From Aestuariibaculum suncheonense (lineage in GTDB: Bacteria; Bacteroidota; Bacteroidia; Flavobacteriales; Flavobacteriaceae): a stretch of DNA of 64,000 nt. Of this stretch, positions 7,013-15,291 are shown in pieces. The stretch lies in contig NZ_JACVXC010000001.1 of assembly GCF_014596935.1 (NCBI RefSeq), forward strand, positions 368,783 to 432,782, read 5' to 3'. A program made the translations under genes and the position numbers. Positions within the stretch are counted from its first letter, which is position 1; every line of letters starts with the position of its first letter. The notes under the pieces were generated by a model. The model was not told the DNA's origin and ran no database searches. It saw nothing but the letters and a program-made list of their open reading frames with translations.

Positions 7013-7690
7013 ATGAATACCGAGAAGATTAAAATATTAATGATTGATGATCACCCAATGATTATTGAAGGGTATCAGAACACCATTCTTTTTACTAAAA
7101 AAGAACATCAGGAGTTAAACATTGATATAGCCAACAATTGTGATGAAGCAGTAAACCTAATGGATAAATCCATTCAACAGGACAATCCTTATAATTTATT
7201 ATTTGTTGACATTAGTTTGCCTGCTTCGTCTGATGGTAAAATGACCAGTGGTGAAGATTTAGCATCTTATGCAAGAGAGATTTTACCAAAAGCTAAAATT
7301 ATTATTTTAACCATGTTTAATGAATCGTTCAGAATTCATAACATTATAAAAACTATTAATCCGGAAGGGTTTTTAATAAAAAGTGATTTAACATCCAGTG
7401 AATTGGCCAGTGCGTTTCAGGCTGTGCTTCATAATCCTCCCTTTTACAGTGGTACGGTAAATAGCTACATCAGAAAGGTAGATTCCAGTGATATTGTAAT
7501 CGATGAGAAAAACCGAAAAATACTTCACCTTTTGTCGCAAGGCGTGAAAACTAAAAATCTGGCACCACATTTAGATATTTCGTTAAGTGCTGTTGAAAAA
7601 CGTAAAAAACAACTTCGGGAAATCTTCGATGTCCAAGATGGACAGGACGAAACATTAATAGAAGAAGCACGTAAACGAGGTTTTGTGTAA
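7013..7690 (+). CDS. NarL/LuxR-type response regulator
   Basis: The 225-aa regulator has a receiver domain with acidic pair D12-D13 and phospho-acceptor Asp66 (LLFVDISLP), and a conserved Lys in FLIKSDL. The C-terminal LuxR-type HTH lies at about residues 165-225 (LSAVEKRKKQLREIF). It starts six bases after the kinase stop, so it is co-transcribed and is the obvious cognate partner. Its DNA target is unknown; the repeated CCCTCA boxes near 4664-4806 and 7879 are possible sites, but this is untested. Confidence 0.92.
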   Translation: MNTEKIKILMIDDHPMIIEGYQNTILFTKKEHQELNIDIANNCDEAVNLMDKSIQQDNPYNLLFVDISLPASSDGKMTSGEDLASYAREILPKAKIIILTMFNESFRIHNIIKTINPEGFLIKSDLTSSELASAFQAVLHNPPFYSGTVNSYIRKVDSSDIVIDEKNRKILHLLSQGVKTKNLAPHLDISLSAVEKRKKQLREIFDVQDGQDETLIEEARKRGFV

Positions 7691-7803
7691 GAAAAGGATT
7701 TTAAATTAAATTAACATATGTTAAAATTCGATTAAAGTCATTTTTTTTTAACCTGTTGAAACCCTTGTCGTTTCATGCATTATGCAATGTTTTGAATGTT
7801 AAA

Positions 7804-7849
7804 TGCGGGAAAACCGCAGTTTGAAATAAAAAGTAATACTTAAATTTGT
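7804..7849 (+). promoter_or_regulatory. Promoter of a candidate small RNA
   Basis: A hairpin TGCGG-GAAAA-CCGCA (7804-7818) is followed by TTG (7821-7823) and the -7 box TAAATTTG (7841-7848), 17 bp apart. The short hairpin may be the end of an upstream transcript. Confidence 0.5.
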
Positions 7850-7854
7850 TCCAT

Positions 7855-7950
7855 CAACACTTCAAAAAATTAATTAATCCCTCAATTTTTTTGTTGATAA
7901 TAGCAATTTACAGGCCCTATGGAGGTGAGAGACCCATAGGGCTTCTTCTT
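7855..7950 (+). ncRNA. Candidate small RNA with C-rich loop
   Basis: This predicted transcript is about 95 nt. ATCAACA (7853-7859) pairs with TGTTGAT (7892-7898). Inside this, an A-run pairs with a T-run, leaving a loop reading AATTAATCCCTC. The 3' end is a strong hairpin GCCCTATGG / CCATAGGGC (7914-7942) followed by a T-rich stretch. There is no ORF. C-rich single-stranded loops are typical of trans-acting small RNAs, but the start is only inferred. Confidence 0.5.
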
Positions 7951-7977
7951 TATTATAACTTTCCTAATTAAATTTAC

Positions 7978-8039
7978 AACTAAAAATTTAGTTAAAACTA
8001 AAATTTTAGTTATATTTGTTTTGAACTAAATTTTTAGTT
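7978..8039 (+). promoter_or_regulatory. Three BlaI-type operators around the promoter
   Basis: Three near-perfect dyads of the form AACTAAAAWTTTTAGTT lie at 7978-7993, 7996-8011 and 8024-8039. The -7 box TATATTTG (8011-8018) sits between the second and third. This layout fits autorepression by the BlaI-like protein encoded just downstream. Confidence 0.85.
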
Positions 8040-8071
8040 TGAATAGAAGTGTAATTTAAAAATCCTTTAAA

Positions 8072-8437
8072 ATGAAACAATTAACAAAAGCAGAAGAGGA
8101 TATCATGCAAATTCTTTGGAGCCTGGAAAAAGCTAATGTAAAATCTATAATAAAAGAATTGCCTGAACCAAAACCGGCCTATAACACGGTATCGACCATT
8201 GTTAGAATTTTAGAAAATAAAGGGTTTGTAGATTACGAAAAGGAAGGAAAAGGACATATTTATTTTCCCGTAATTGCTAAAAACGAATACAGTAACCAAT
8301 CTATTAATAAATTGGTTGATGGGTATTTTCAGGGCTCGTTTAAAAATATGGTGTCCTTTTTTATGAAGAAAAATGACATCAGCCTGAATGAGTTAGAATC
8401 GGTATTAAAAGATATTAACAAAAGCGAAGAGCAATGA
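8072..8437 (+). CDS. BlaI/MecI-family repressor
   Basis: The 121-aa protein has a winged-helix DNA-binding domain (residues 1-75: LTKAEEDIMQILWSLEKA, then KPAYNTVSTIVRILENKGFV) and a short helical dimerisation tail, matching BlaI/MecI in length and layout. It would bind the three AACTAAA dyads upstream and be inactivated when the neighbouring M56 protein signals. It overlaps the next gene by four bases (ATGA), so the two are translationally coupled. No beta-lactamase is linked; in Bacteroidetes such pairs often control cell-envelope stress genes, so resistance should not be assumed. Confidence 0.92.
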   Translation: MKQLTKAEEDIMQILWSLEKANVKSIIKELPEPKPAYNTVSTIVRILENKGFVDYEKEGKGHIYFPVIAKNEYSNQSINKLVDGYFQGSFKNMVSFFMKKNDISLNELESVLKDINKSEEQ

Positions 8438-10119
8438 TACACTACGTGATACAAACCATAGCCTTTCAGTTATTCTTTTTATTGATTTACGATGTGTTTT
8501 TAAAAAGAGAAACCTTCTTTAACTGGAACAGAATGTATTTAATAGGTACTATGATTTTGTCTGTACTATTGCCATTTGTAAAGTTAGAAGTATTTAAAGA
8601 GGTTATCCCTAAGGAGTATGTTATTCAACTTCCGGCAGTGATTATAGGGGAGGTATCTAGCGATGTTGTTGAAGGAGCAAATCAGGTTAATACGACTTTG
8701 GCTTCAAATCCGGTATCGTATGTATATCTGTTGTTTTATTTAGGTCTTGCTATAGCAATTATGACTTTTGGGTTTAAGTTATTTAAAATACTAAAATTAA
8801 TTTTAAACAGTCCCAAGACCAGTTCAGAAAGACTGGTTATTATTAAACTAATAAATAGTAATTCGGCATTTTCATTTTTTAAGTATGTGTTTTTAGGCGA
8901 GTTTTTAAAGGATGATGAAAAGGCTATTATTTTAAGTCATGAGATGGTACACGTAAAGCAATATCACAGTTTAGATTTATTGTTTTTCGAAGTGCTTCGC
9001 GTGGTCTTTTGGTTTAATCCGTTGGTATATATGTATCAAAACCGAATCACCGAATTACATGAGTATCTGGCCGATGCCGAAGCTGTAAAGTATCAAAGTA
9101 AACAACAATATTATCAAAGTTTATTAGCTCAGGTATTTCAAACCAAGAGCATTTCATTCATCAATCCATTTTTTAATCAAACATTAATCAAAAAACGAAT
9201 CGTTATGTTACAAAAATCGAAATCAAAACACATTAAGTTACTAAAGTATGCTTTTCTAATTCCGGCGGTTATTGCCATATTGGTGTATACGTCTTGTGAA
9301 AAACAGGGTGAAAATTATTCGGAGGGAACTGATTTAGGGGAATTTAGTTTTACTATGGAACTAGGTACAAAAACATCTCAAGAAGATGAACTTAAATTAA
9401 ACAGACTACATGAATTTTTGATTCAAAATAATGAATATGTTGGTTGGGCGGATATTAACAAGGGAAGCAAAGAGGTTAAATTTAGTATACATCCTATTGA
9501 AGATGAAGTGCCAAGTAATTTTTCTAAACATGCAATGATTTTTGGGGATGATTCCTATTTAATTTTTACAAATGGGGTTCCTGTCTACAAGTTAAATGAA
9601 AAAGGTGAGTTTGTAGGGAGTTCGGTAAGTTTTATTTCAGAGGTAAACATTGATTCTGTGCTTGATAAAGTCCTTAAAAATGAAGTTCCTGTATACAGAG
9701 TTAACGGAAGTAAGGTTATTGAGGTTAGAGCAGATGAATATCATGAAAATATAGAAGTCCCTTTTGCTCATGTTGAACATGCCCCTGTTTTTCCAGGATG
9801 TGAATCTTTAGAGTCTAATGAAGAACGTAAAAACTGTATGTCTCAGTCTATAGCGAAATTTGTAAATGAAAATTTTAATACCGATATCGCTAATAGTTTA
9901 GGTTTAGAGGGCAGACAACGTATTAATACAATTTTTAAAATAAATGAAGAAGGAGATGTAGTAGATGTAAGAGCACGAGCGCCTCATCCAGGCTTAGAGG
10001 AGGAAGCAAAGCGTGTTATTCAATTACTGCCTAAGATGCAGCCAGGTAAACAAAAAGGATATGTAGTGACCGTGCCGTATTCTTTACCCATTGTATTTCA
10101 GGTAGCAGATAAAGAATAA
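8434..10119 (+). CDS. BlaR1-like M56 metallopeptidase with TonB C-terminal domain
   Basis: This 561-aa membrane protein has N-terminal transmembrane helices and then the cytoplasmic-side M56 peptidase core with zinc motif HEMVH (about 169-173). Another helix follows at about 270-290 (KYAFLIPAVIAILVYT), then a large periplasmic region. The last 100 residues (PVFPGCESL..., ending YSLPIVFQV) form a TonB C-terminal-like domain. It is the presumed sensor/protease that relieves repression by the BlaI partner, with which it overlaps by four bases. The TonB-like tail in place of the usual penicillin-binding sensor suggests it senses outer-membrane or envelope state rather than beta-lactams (inference). 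Confidence 0.9.
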   Translation: MIHYVIQTIAFQLFFLLIYDVFLKRETFFNWNRMYLIGTMILSVLLPFVKLEVFKEVIPKEYVIQLPAVIIGEVSSDVVEGANQVNTTLASNPVSYVYLLFYLGLAIAIMTFGFKLFKILKLILNSPKTSSERLVIIKLINSNSAFSFFKYVFLGEFLKDDEKAIILSHEMVHVKQYHSLDLLFFEVLRVVFWFNPLVYMYQNRITELHEYLADAEAVKYQSKQQYYQSLLAQVFQTKSISFINPFFNQTLIKKRIVMLQKSKSKHIKLLKYAFLIPAVIAILVYTSCEKQGENYSEGTDLGEFSFTMELGTKTSQEDELKLNRLHEFLIQNNEYVGWADINKGSKEVKFSIHPIEDEVPSNFSKHAMIFGDDSYLIFTNGVPVYKLNEKGEFVGSSVSFISEVNIDSVLDKVLKNEVPVYRVNGSKVIEVRADEYHENIEVPFAHVEHAPVFPGCESLESNEERKNCMSQSIAKFVNENFNTDIANSLGLEGRQRINTIFKINEEGDVVDVRARAPHPGLEEEAKRVIQLLPKMQPGKQKGYVVTVPYSLPIVFQVADKE

Positions 10120-10141
10120 GAATATAAATTACACAAGACTC

Positions 10142-10170
10142 AAAACCGAAGTGAAAACTTCGGTTTTTTT
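10142..10170 (+). terminator. Terminator of the blaI-M56 operon
   Basis: The hairpin AAAACCGAAGT-GAAA-ACTTCGGTTTT runs into further T residues. Confidence 0.92.
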
Positions 10171-10305
10171 AGTTTTAAGTGCTTAAAAACCAAAAAAATT
10201 GTACATTTCAGTTTTAATAAAAATCCTCGGTGAAATGCACACGAGGCATTAAAATAACAAAAGTTTGATTTCGAAGTATTAAATCTCGATAATCGAGTAA
10301 AACCT

Positions 10306-10782
10306 ATGAGGCTAATTGGTGTATTTTTAATTTTTTCATTGATCGCATCCTGCGACTATTTTAATGTAAAAAAAACATCTTCTGAAGCTATTTTAAAAGA
10401 GGAGTTAAAAACCTTTAACTGGAATGATGTAGATGAGTATCCATCGTTTTCGGTATGCGATTCTTTGATTGATAGCAAGGAAAAGCAAGCGTGTTTTTCA
10501 GAAGTCCTCACGTCTCATATTTTAGGGTTTTTACAGCACGAAATGATTATTGTTACTAAAGATGTCAATGACACGATTAACTTAGAATTTAAATTATCTG
10601 AACAAGGCGTGCTAACTTTAGTTGAGGCTAAAATTGATAGTTTAACCATGGCCGAAATACCTAATTTACAGGAGTTAATTAGTCAAAGTTTAGATTCGCT
10701 ACCTAAAATATTTCCAGCTAGTAAACATGGGCAACAGGTAAAAACTGCATTCAATCTACCTATTATCATTAATGTAGAATAA
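10306..10782 (+). CDS. Lipoprotein resembling a detached TonB-C domain
   Basis: The 158-aa protein has a lipobox LIASC (Cys about 16). The rest follows the same plan as the C-terminal TonB-like domain of the upstream M56 protein: a Cys-containing SFSVCDSLIDSKEKQACF segment parallels PVFPGCESLESNEERKNC, and the end LPIIINVE parallels LPIVFQV. I infer a duplicated, secreted version of that domain, perhaps modulating the same sensor. It has its own leader with a small hairpin (TCTCGATAATCGAG, about 10283-10296). The function is unknown. Confidence 0.75.
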   Translation: MRLIGVFLIFSLIASCDYFNVKKTSSEAILKEELKTFNWNDVDEYPSFSVCDSLIDSKEKQACFSEVLTSHILGFLQHEMIIVTKDVNDTINLEFKLSEQGVLTLVEAKIDSLTMAEIPNLQELISQSLDSLPKIFPASKHGQQVKTAFNLPIIINVE

Positions 10783-10783
10783 A

Positions 10784-11908
10784 CTATTTTTTAAACTTGC
10801 GCCCCTTCCATTCGTAGCCGGAAAACAGAGAAGCAATAGCGACATAAACACTAAAAAACGGATAAATCAGAAAACCAAAAAGATAAAACTTCATAACATC
10901 CTTCTGATTAAAAAACTGAGCGCTCTTATTAATCAGATATAAATCGATACTGAATTTAATCATCAGTAAATAAATTAGGTTTTTAGTAGTCATAGTTTCC
11001 AAAAGCGTAAAAATAAACGCCAAGACTATGAGTAAATTGGCAAATAAAACGATGCTTCCCGTAAGTTTCCCGAACCAGTTATTGTATCGGCTTGTTTTAG
11101 CCGCCCAGCGTATACGTTGGGAGATTAAGGTTTTCCAGGTAGGTTGAGCTTTAGTGTTTACAATGGCAGTGTCACTTTTTAAATAGCTTACAGTTTTTGG
11201 ATTCAATTTCACGGCTTTTTCCAGTAGGAAAATATCGTCACCGCTTGTCGTTTCAGTGTTGCCATCAAACCCATTCAAGGTTTTAAATAAATCTTTTTTA
11301 TAGCCGAAATTAGCGCCATTGCACAAAAAGGGTTTATCGATACCAAAACCACCAATGGTAGCGCCTTGTAAACTTAGTAAATCTAAAATTTGAAAGGTGT
11401 TTAAAAAATTATTTTGAGCAGTATACTTTACAGGTGCCACAATGCATTCTACTTGGTTTTCCTGAATAAACACATCAAAAGTGTTTAGCCATAAATCGGG
11501 TAGGATACAATCGGCATCGGTGGTGATAATCCATTCATTTTTAGCTTCGGCAATAGCTGTTGTAATAGCATCTTTTTTTGGCGATGCGCTCACTCTTTTA
11601 TTGTTTAAAAGTTTTACAAAAACAGCAGATGATGTTATGAAATTGTTGATTAGGTCTGCTGAATCATCTTCTGAGGCATCGTTAATTAAAAGGATTTCAA
11701 ATAAGTCCTTTGGATATTGTAATTGGTTTATGGATTCAAGAAGTTGAGGCAGGTTTTTGGCTTCATTCCTGAAAGGAATAATAACAGAAAATCTTGTTTT
11801 CGGTATGATGTTTTTATCCTTAAAAGGATGAACTTTGTTGAATCCAAAAGCAAAACTTCCGATTAAAATCACATAACTTAAAATAATAAAAAAAGAAATT
11901 AGCATCAT
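10784..11908 (-). CDS. Family 2 glycosyltransferase, membrane-bound
   Basis: The 374-aa enzyme has an N-terminal membrane helix, a GT2 catalytic domain (FSVIIPFRNEAKNL; DxD-like TTDADC; later QRIRWAAK, a QxxRW motif) and C-terminal transmembrane helices. QxxRW is typical of processive or membrane GT2 enzymes. It would transfer a sugar from a nucleotide or lipid donor to an envelope acceptor. It overlaps the upstream gene by four bases, so it forms an operon with the flippase-like protein and may act on the same lipid-linked product. The acceptor is unknown. Confidence 0.88.
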   Translation of the reverse strand: MMLISFFIILSYVILIGSFAFGFNKVHPFKDKNIIPKTRFSVIIPFRNEAKNLPQLLESINQLQYPKDLFEILLINDASEDDSADLINNFITSSAVFVKLLNNKRVSASPKKDAITTAIAEAKNEWIITTDADCILPDLWLNTFDVFIQENQVECIVAPVKYTAQNNFLNTFQILDLLSLQGATIGGFGIDKPFLCNGANFGYKKDLFKTLNGFDGNTETTSGDDIFLLEKAVKLNPKTVSYLKSDTAIVNTKAQPTWKTLISQRIRWAAKTSRYNNWFGKLTGSIVLFANLLIVLAFIFTLLETMTTKNLIYLLMIKFSIDLYLINKSAQFFNQKDVMKFYLFGFLIYPFFSVYVAIASLFSGYEWKGRKFKK

Positions 11909-12873
11909 GCCGATACGGGGGATTTAGGCGTTTTAAAATTAAGAACAAAGTAACTCCCTACTAGACTTGGTAAAGCGAAATTGAGTAGCCACATTAAGGT
12001 TGTAATACAAATAATGGTTATGGCTTCAATTTGTAAAAAGGAAAATAAATACACTGCAATACTGCCTTTAATAACAAAGTCAAAAATGGCCATAAAAGGT
12101 ACTGCAGAAGCTAATAAATACAAAGAGGAAATTACCATCATAGCGTCTAGGTAATCGATGGAAACTCCGAAAATCAGTAATAAGTAATAAAATTGAAATG
12201 AAAAAATCAGGTAGCGAATCGCCGAGAAACCAAATCCGCAGGCAATGGTAATTTTTGGATAGTTTTTTATGAAATCTAATAATTCGTTTAACCAGTTCTG
12301 CTTTTTTATAAAGACAATAAGATAACCTGGAATCCCAAGACCAATTAAAATTAGAAATCCCAAACTAGGTTTAGTGATATTAAGGTTTGTTGGGTAAATC
12401 GATGTGAAGCATAGTAATCCGATAGTTCCAAAAATAAGTGTAACACTCAATTGTAATATATTGTGTAAACCGTTAATGGAAACAATTTTAGGGATTTGTG
12501 TTTTGCTATAAAACAAGGCTTTCGCACCATATTCACCAATTCTGTTTGGTGTAAATAAAGAAACCGTTAAACTACCCAAGCATTGTTCTATGGTTTCGAA
12601 AAAACGAATTTGTTTTATGGGTTTTACCAGTGCTTGCCACTTTAAAATTTCAAAAAACCAGTTGAAGATTGTTAATAAAAGAAGTGAAATTACATTTGTA
12701 AGAGAGAACACACCATGTTTGAATGTCAACTCTAAAAAATCGGCTAATGGTAATTCTTTGGTATCACTCAGCTTGAAGTGTATAAAACAAAATACAGCAA
12801 TTACAAGGCTTAATTTAATAAGCACAAAAAAGATTTGTTTAGTTTTGTATGGCAACGCGTACATATGTTGCAA
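11905..12873 (-). CDS. Flippase-like integral membrane protein (UPF0104/LPG synthase TM type)
   Basis: The 322-aa protein has about eight hydrophobic helices, in the style of the lysylphosphatidylglycerol-synthase transmembrane domain/UPF0104 family, without a soluble catalytic domain. Members are linked to lipid-linked sugar or glycolipid handling. The gene is coupled to the GT2 gene downstream. Its start lies only 19 bp from the divergent barrel gene at 12893, so promoters must overlap the coding regions. Confidence 0.78.
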   Translation of the reverse strand: MQHMYALPYKTKQIFFVLIKLSLVIAVFCFIHFKLSDTKELPLADFLELTFKHGVFSLTNVISLLLLTIFNWFFEILKWQALVKPIKQIRFFETIEQCLGSLTVSLFTPNRIGEYGAKALFYSKTQIPKIVSINGLHNILQLSVTLIFGTIGLLCFTSIYPTNLNITKPSLGFLILIGLGIPGYLIVFIKKQNWLNELLDFIKNYPKITIACGFGFSAIRYLIFSFQFYYLLLIFGVSIDYLDAMMVISSLYLLASAVPFMAIFDFVIKGSIAVYLFSFLQIEAITIICITTLMWLLNFALPSLVGSYFVLNFKTPKSPVSA

Positions 12874-12892
12874 ATTAAATCAATAATCGCGT

Positions 12893-13528
12893 ATGATTTC
12901 ATTTTTAAGCTGTAATAAGCGTTTTTCTCTATGTTTTACTTTACTTTTTTGTGTGTTTTTTGGGTTTGCTCAAAACGATGCAAGCACTTTAAAAGCACAG
13001 ATCGCATTAGGCGTTAATAATCCCTCAAGTGATGGTTTTGTTTCCGGATTCGAAGGGCAACCGTTAAATTTTCCAACCGTAAACTTAGGCTTGCAGTATA
13101 TGTTTAATCCAAATTTAGGAGCAAAGCTAGATTACGGATTTAGCCGAATGGCGAACGATAGTAACGCGCAGGAGTTCAAATTGAATTATTCACGAATTAA
13201 TTTGCAAGGGGTTTATAATCTGTCTAATATTATTTTTATCTCCAACAGAACCGGAATGTTTGTGCATGCCGGGCCGGGTTTTTCGATGGTGAAGCCATTA
13301 AATAATTACGGAGAAAATAAAATATCATACCTAAATGCGATGGCCGGTTTGGAGTTTCATTACGGACTTTCAGATACCATGTCGTTGTATTTTGATGCCT
13401 CTTATATTCATGGGTTTGCAAAGGAATTTAATCCGATTTCAGATGGTTACGGATCATTTAATGGTAATGTATTAACATTTACCGTTGGACTTTCGTTATC
13501 TTTAAGTGGCTGCTATTACTGTAACTAA
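12893..13528 (+). CDS. Outer-membrane beta-barrel protein
   Basis: The 211-aa protein has a signal peptide ending near FGFAQ (about residue 26), then alternating amphipathic strands with aromatic ends (TVNLGLQYMF, GAKLDYGFSRM, GMFVHAGPGFSMV) and a C-terminal barrel strand region. It fits an eight-stranded OmpA/OmpX-like barrel. No peptidoglycan-binding domain follows. The stop is two bases before the ruvC start, so ruvC is probably read through. The end, GCYYCN, is unusual in lacking a terminal aromatic residue. Confidence 0.8.
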   Translation: MISFLSCNKRFSLCFTLLFCVFFGFAQNDASTLKAQIALGVNNPSSDGFVSGFEGQPLNFPTVNLGLQYMFNPNLGAKLDYGFSRMANDSNAQEFKLNYSRINLQGVYNLSNIIFISNRTGMFVHAGPGFSMVKPLNNYGENKISYLNAMAGLEFHYGLSDTMSLYFDASYIHGFAKEFNPISDGYGSFNGNVLTFTVGLSLSLSGCYYCN

Positions 13529-13529
13529 T

Positions 13530-14084
13530 ATGGCGAAGGAAAAAATCATTTTAGGAATTGACCCAGGAACAACCATTATGGGATTCGGATTGATAAAAGT
13601 TGTTGGAAAAACCATGTCTTTCCTTCAGTTAAATGAATTAGATTTAAAAAAATACGACGATCATTATTTAAAGCTGAAATTAATTTTTGAACGTACTATA
13701 GAACTGATTGATACGCATCACCCTGATGAAATTGCTATTGAAGCACCATTCTTTGGAAAAAACGTTCAAAGTATGTTGAAGCTTGGGCGTGCTCAAGGGG
13801 TTGCTATGGCAGCTGGACTGAGTCGTGAAGTGCCCATAACAGAATATTCACCTAAAAAAATTAAAATGGCGATTACAGGTAATGGTAATGCTACAAAGGA
13901 GCAGGTAGCCAAAATGCTTCAAAGTCTTTTAGGCTTGAAAACCTTGCCTAAAAATTTAGACGCTACTGATGGTTTGGCGGCTGCGGTTTGTCATTTTTAT
14001 AACGAAGGTCGTGTTGAGATTGGTAAGAGTTATTCGGGTTGGGCAAGTTTTGTAAAACAAAACGAAAATCGCGTAAAAAAATAG
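13530..14084 (+). CDS. ruvC: Crossover junction endodeoxyribonuclease RuvC
   Basis: The 184-aa Holliday-junction resolvase shows the RNase H-fold acidic residues: Asp in GIDPGTT, Glu in AIEAPFFGKN, and the C-terminal DATDGLAAAVCH pair. Size and motifs match RuvC. I choose ATG 13530 (MAKEKIILGIDPG) over an in-frame ATG at 13506, which would overlap the upstream barrel gene. ruvA and ruvB are not nearby, which is normal in this phylum. Confidence 0.95.
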   Translation: MAKEKIILGIDPGTTIMGFGLIKVVGKTMSFLQLNELDLKKYDDHYLKLKLIFERTIELIDTHHPDEIAIEAPFFGKNVQSMLKLGRAQGVAMAAGLSREVPITEYSPKKIKMAITGNGNATKEQVAKMLQSLLGLKTLPKNLDATDGLAAAVCHFYNEGRVEIGKSYSGWASFVKQNENRVKK

Positions 14085-14142
14085 GGTTTCAAACACTTTA
14101 CAGATTTTCTGAAAACATTGTGTAATATTAAAATTAGAAGTC

Positions 14143-15288
14143 ATCGCAGGAATATACATTCACATACCATTTTGTAAGCAGGCTTGTCATTACTGTGATT
14201 TCCACTTTTCAACATCTTTGAAGAAGAAACCGGAATTGGTTTCAGCTTTGATTAAAGAATTGGAGCTACGTAAAGGAGAGTTTGAGGATCAGGTGGTTCA
14301 AACCATTTATTTTGGAGGAGGCACACCGTCATTACTCAATAGTGATGAATTAAAATCGATTATTCAGTCAGTTTACGCAAATTATAAAGTGGTTAGCAAT
14401 CCGGAAATGACTTTAGAAGCTAATCCGGATGATTTAACTACTGAAAATGGCGATATGCATGCTGTTTTTGAAAGTTACAGAGCGATTGGTATTAACAGAC
14501 TGTCTATAGGCATTCAGTCGTTTTTTGAAAAGGATTTAAAGCTGATGAATCGCGCACATAACGCCGAGGAAGCTAAAGCCTGTTTAGAAGTTGCTACACA
14601 ATATTTCGATAATATTTCACTCGATTTAATTTATGGTATTCCAGGATTGAGTCATGAGGCTTGGCTTCAAAATATAGAAACGGCCTTATCCTTTAACATA
14701 CCTCATATTTCCAGCTATGCATTAACGGTAGAACCTAAAACTGCTCTTGATGTCTTTATTGAAAAGGGAAAAGTTCAGGCGCCAGACGATGCTGTAGCTC
14801 AAGAACAATTTCATATATTAATTGAAAAATTGGAAACCGCTGGTTTTGTGCATTACGAGTTATCTAATTTCGGGAAGCCTGAGTTTTTTAGTAAAAATAA
14901 TACAGCTTACTGGCAAGGAAAACGCTATATAGGTATTGGTCCGTCGGCACATTCGTTTGATGGAACATCGAGAAGTTGGAATGTTAGAAACAATTCAAAA
15001 TACATTCAGAGCATGCAAAAAGGTGAATTGCCAAGAGAAATGGAAGTTTTAACGAAAAGCGATCAATATAACGAATATGTAATGACAGGTTTGAGAACCA
15101 TTTGGGGCGTGTCCTTAGAAAAGGTGGTTCAGGATTTTGGTCTAGATTATAAAACGTATCTTTTAGAGCAATCTGAAAAGTACAGAAATCAACAATTATT
15201 GTATATTGAAGATGATAAGCTTATCGTCACCAAAATAGGAAAGTTTTTAAGCGACGGTATCGCGTCAGATTTATTTAAAATAGACTAA
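14143..15288 (+). CDS. hemW: HemW-like radical SAM haem chaperone, apparent ATC start
   Basis: The protein is about 381 aa. The radical SAM cluster motif CKQACHYC sits at residues 11-18, followed by GGGTPS and LEANPDDLT typical of HemW (once called oxygen-independent coproporphyrinogen oxidase-like). The conserved family start, M-A-G-I-Y-I-H-I-P-F-C, is encoded here as ATC GCA GGA ATA TAC..., so the usual ATG is ATC at 14143. No ATG, GTG or TTG lies between the upstream stop (14110) and this codon in frame. The first standard start is TTG 14218, which would delete the cluster cysteines. Either translation begins at ATC, or the base is a mutation or sequencing error. Confidence 0.88.
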   Translation: MAGIYIHIPFCKQACHYCDFHFSTSLKKKPELVSALIKELELRKGEFEDQVVQTIYFGGGTPSLLNSDELKSIIQSVYANYKVVSNPEMTLEANPDDLTTENGDMHAVFESYRAIGINRLSIGIQSFFEKDLKLMNRAHNAEEAKACLEVATQYFDNISLDLIYGIPGLSHEAWLQNIETALSFNIPHISSYALTVEPKTALDVFIEKGKVQAPDDAVAQEQFHILIEKLETAGFVHYELSNFGKPEFFSKNNTAYWQGKRYIGIGPSAHSFDGTSRSWNVRNNSKYIQSMQKGELPREMEVLTKSDQYNEYVMTGLRTIWGVSLEKVVQDFGLDYKTYLLEQSEKYRNQQLLYIEDDKLIVTKIGKFLSDGIASDLFKID

Positions 15289-15291
15289 AAC

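Noticed and set aside
8072-10119. Beta-lactam resistance operon
   Set aside because: BlaI and M56 genes are present, but no beta-lactamase or penicillin-binding sensor domain is seen; the M56 protein ends in a TonB-like domain.
13018-13030. Another CCCTCA box as in the sensor locus leader
   Set aside because: It is inside the coding sequence of the outer-membrane barrel protein and is probably chance.
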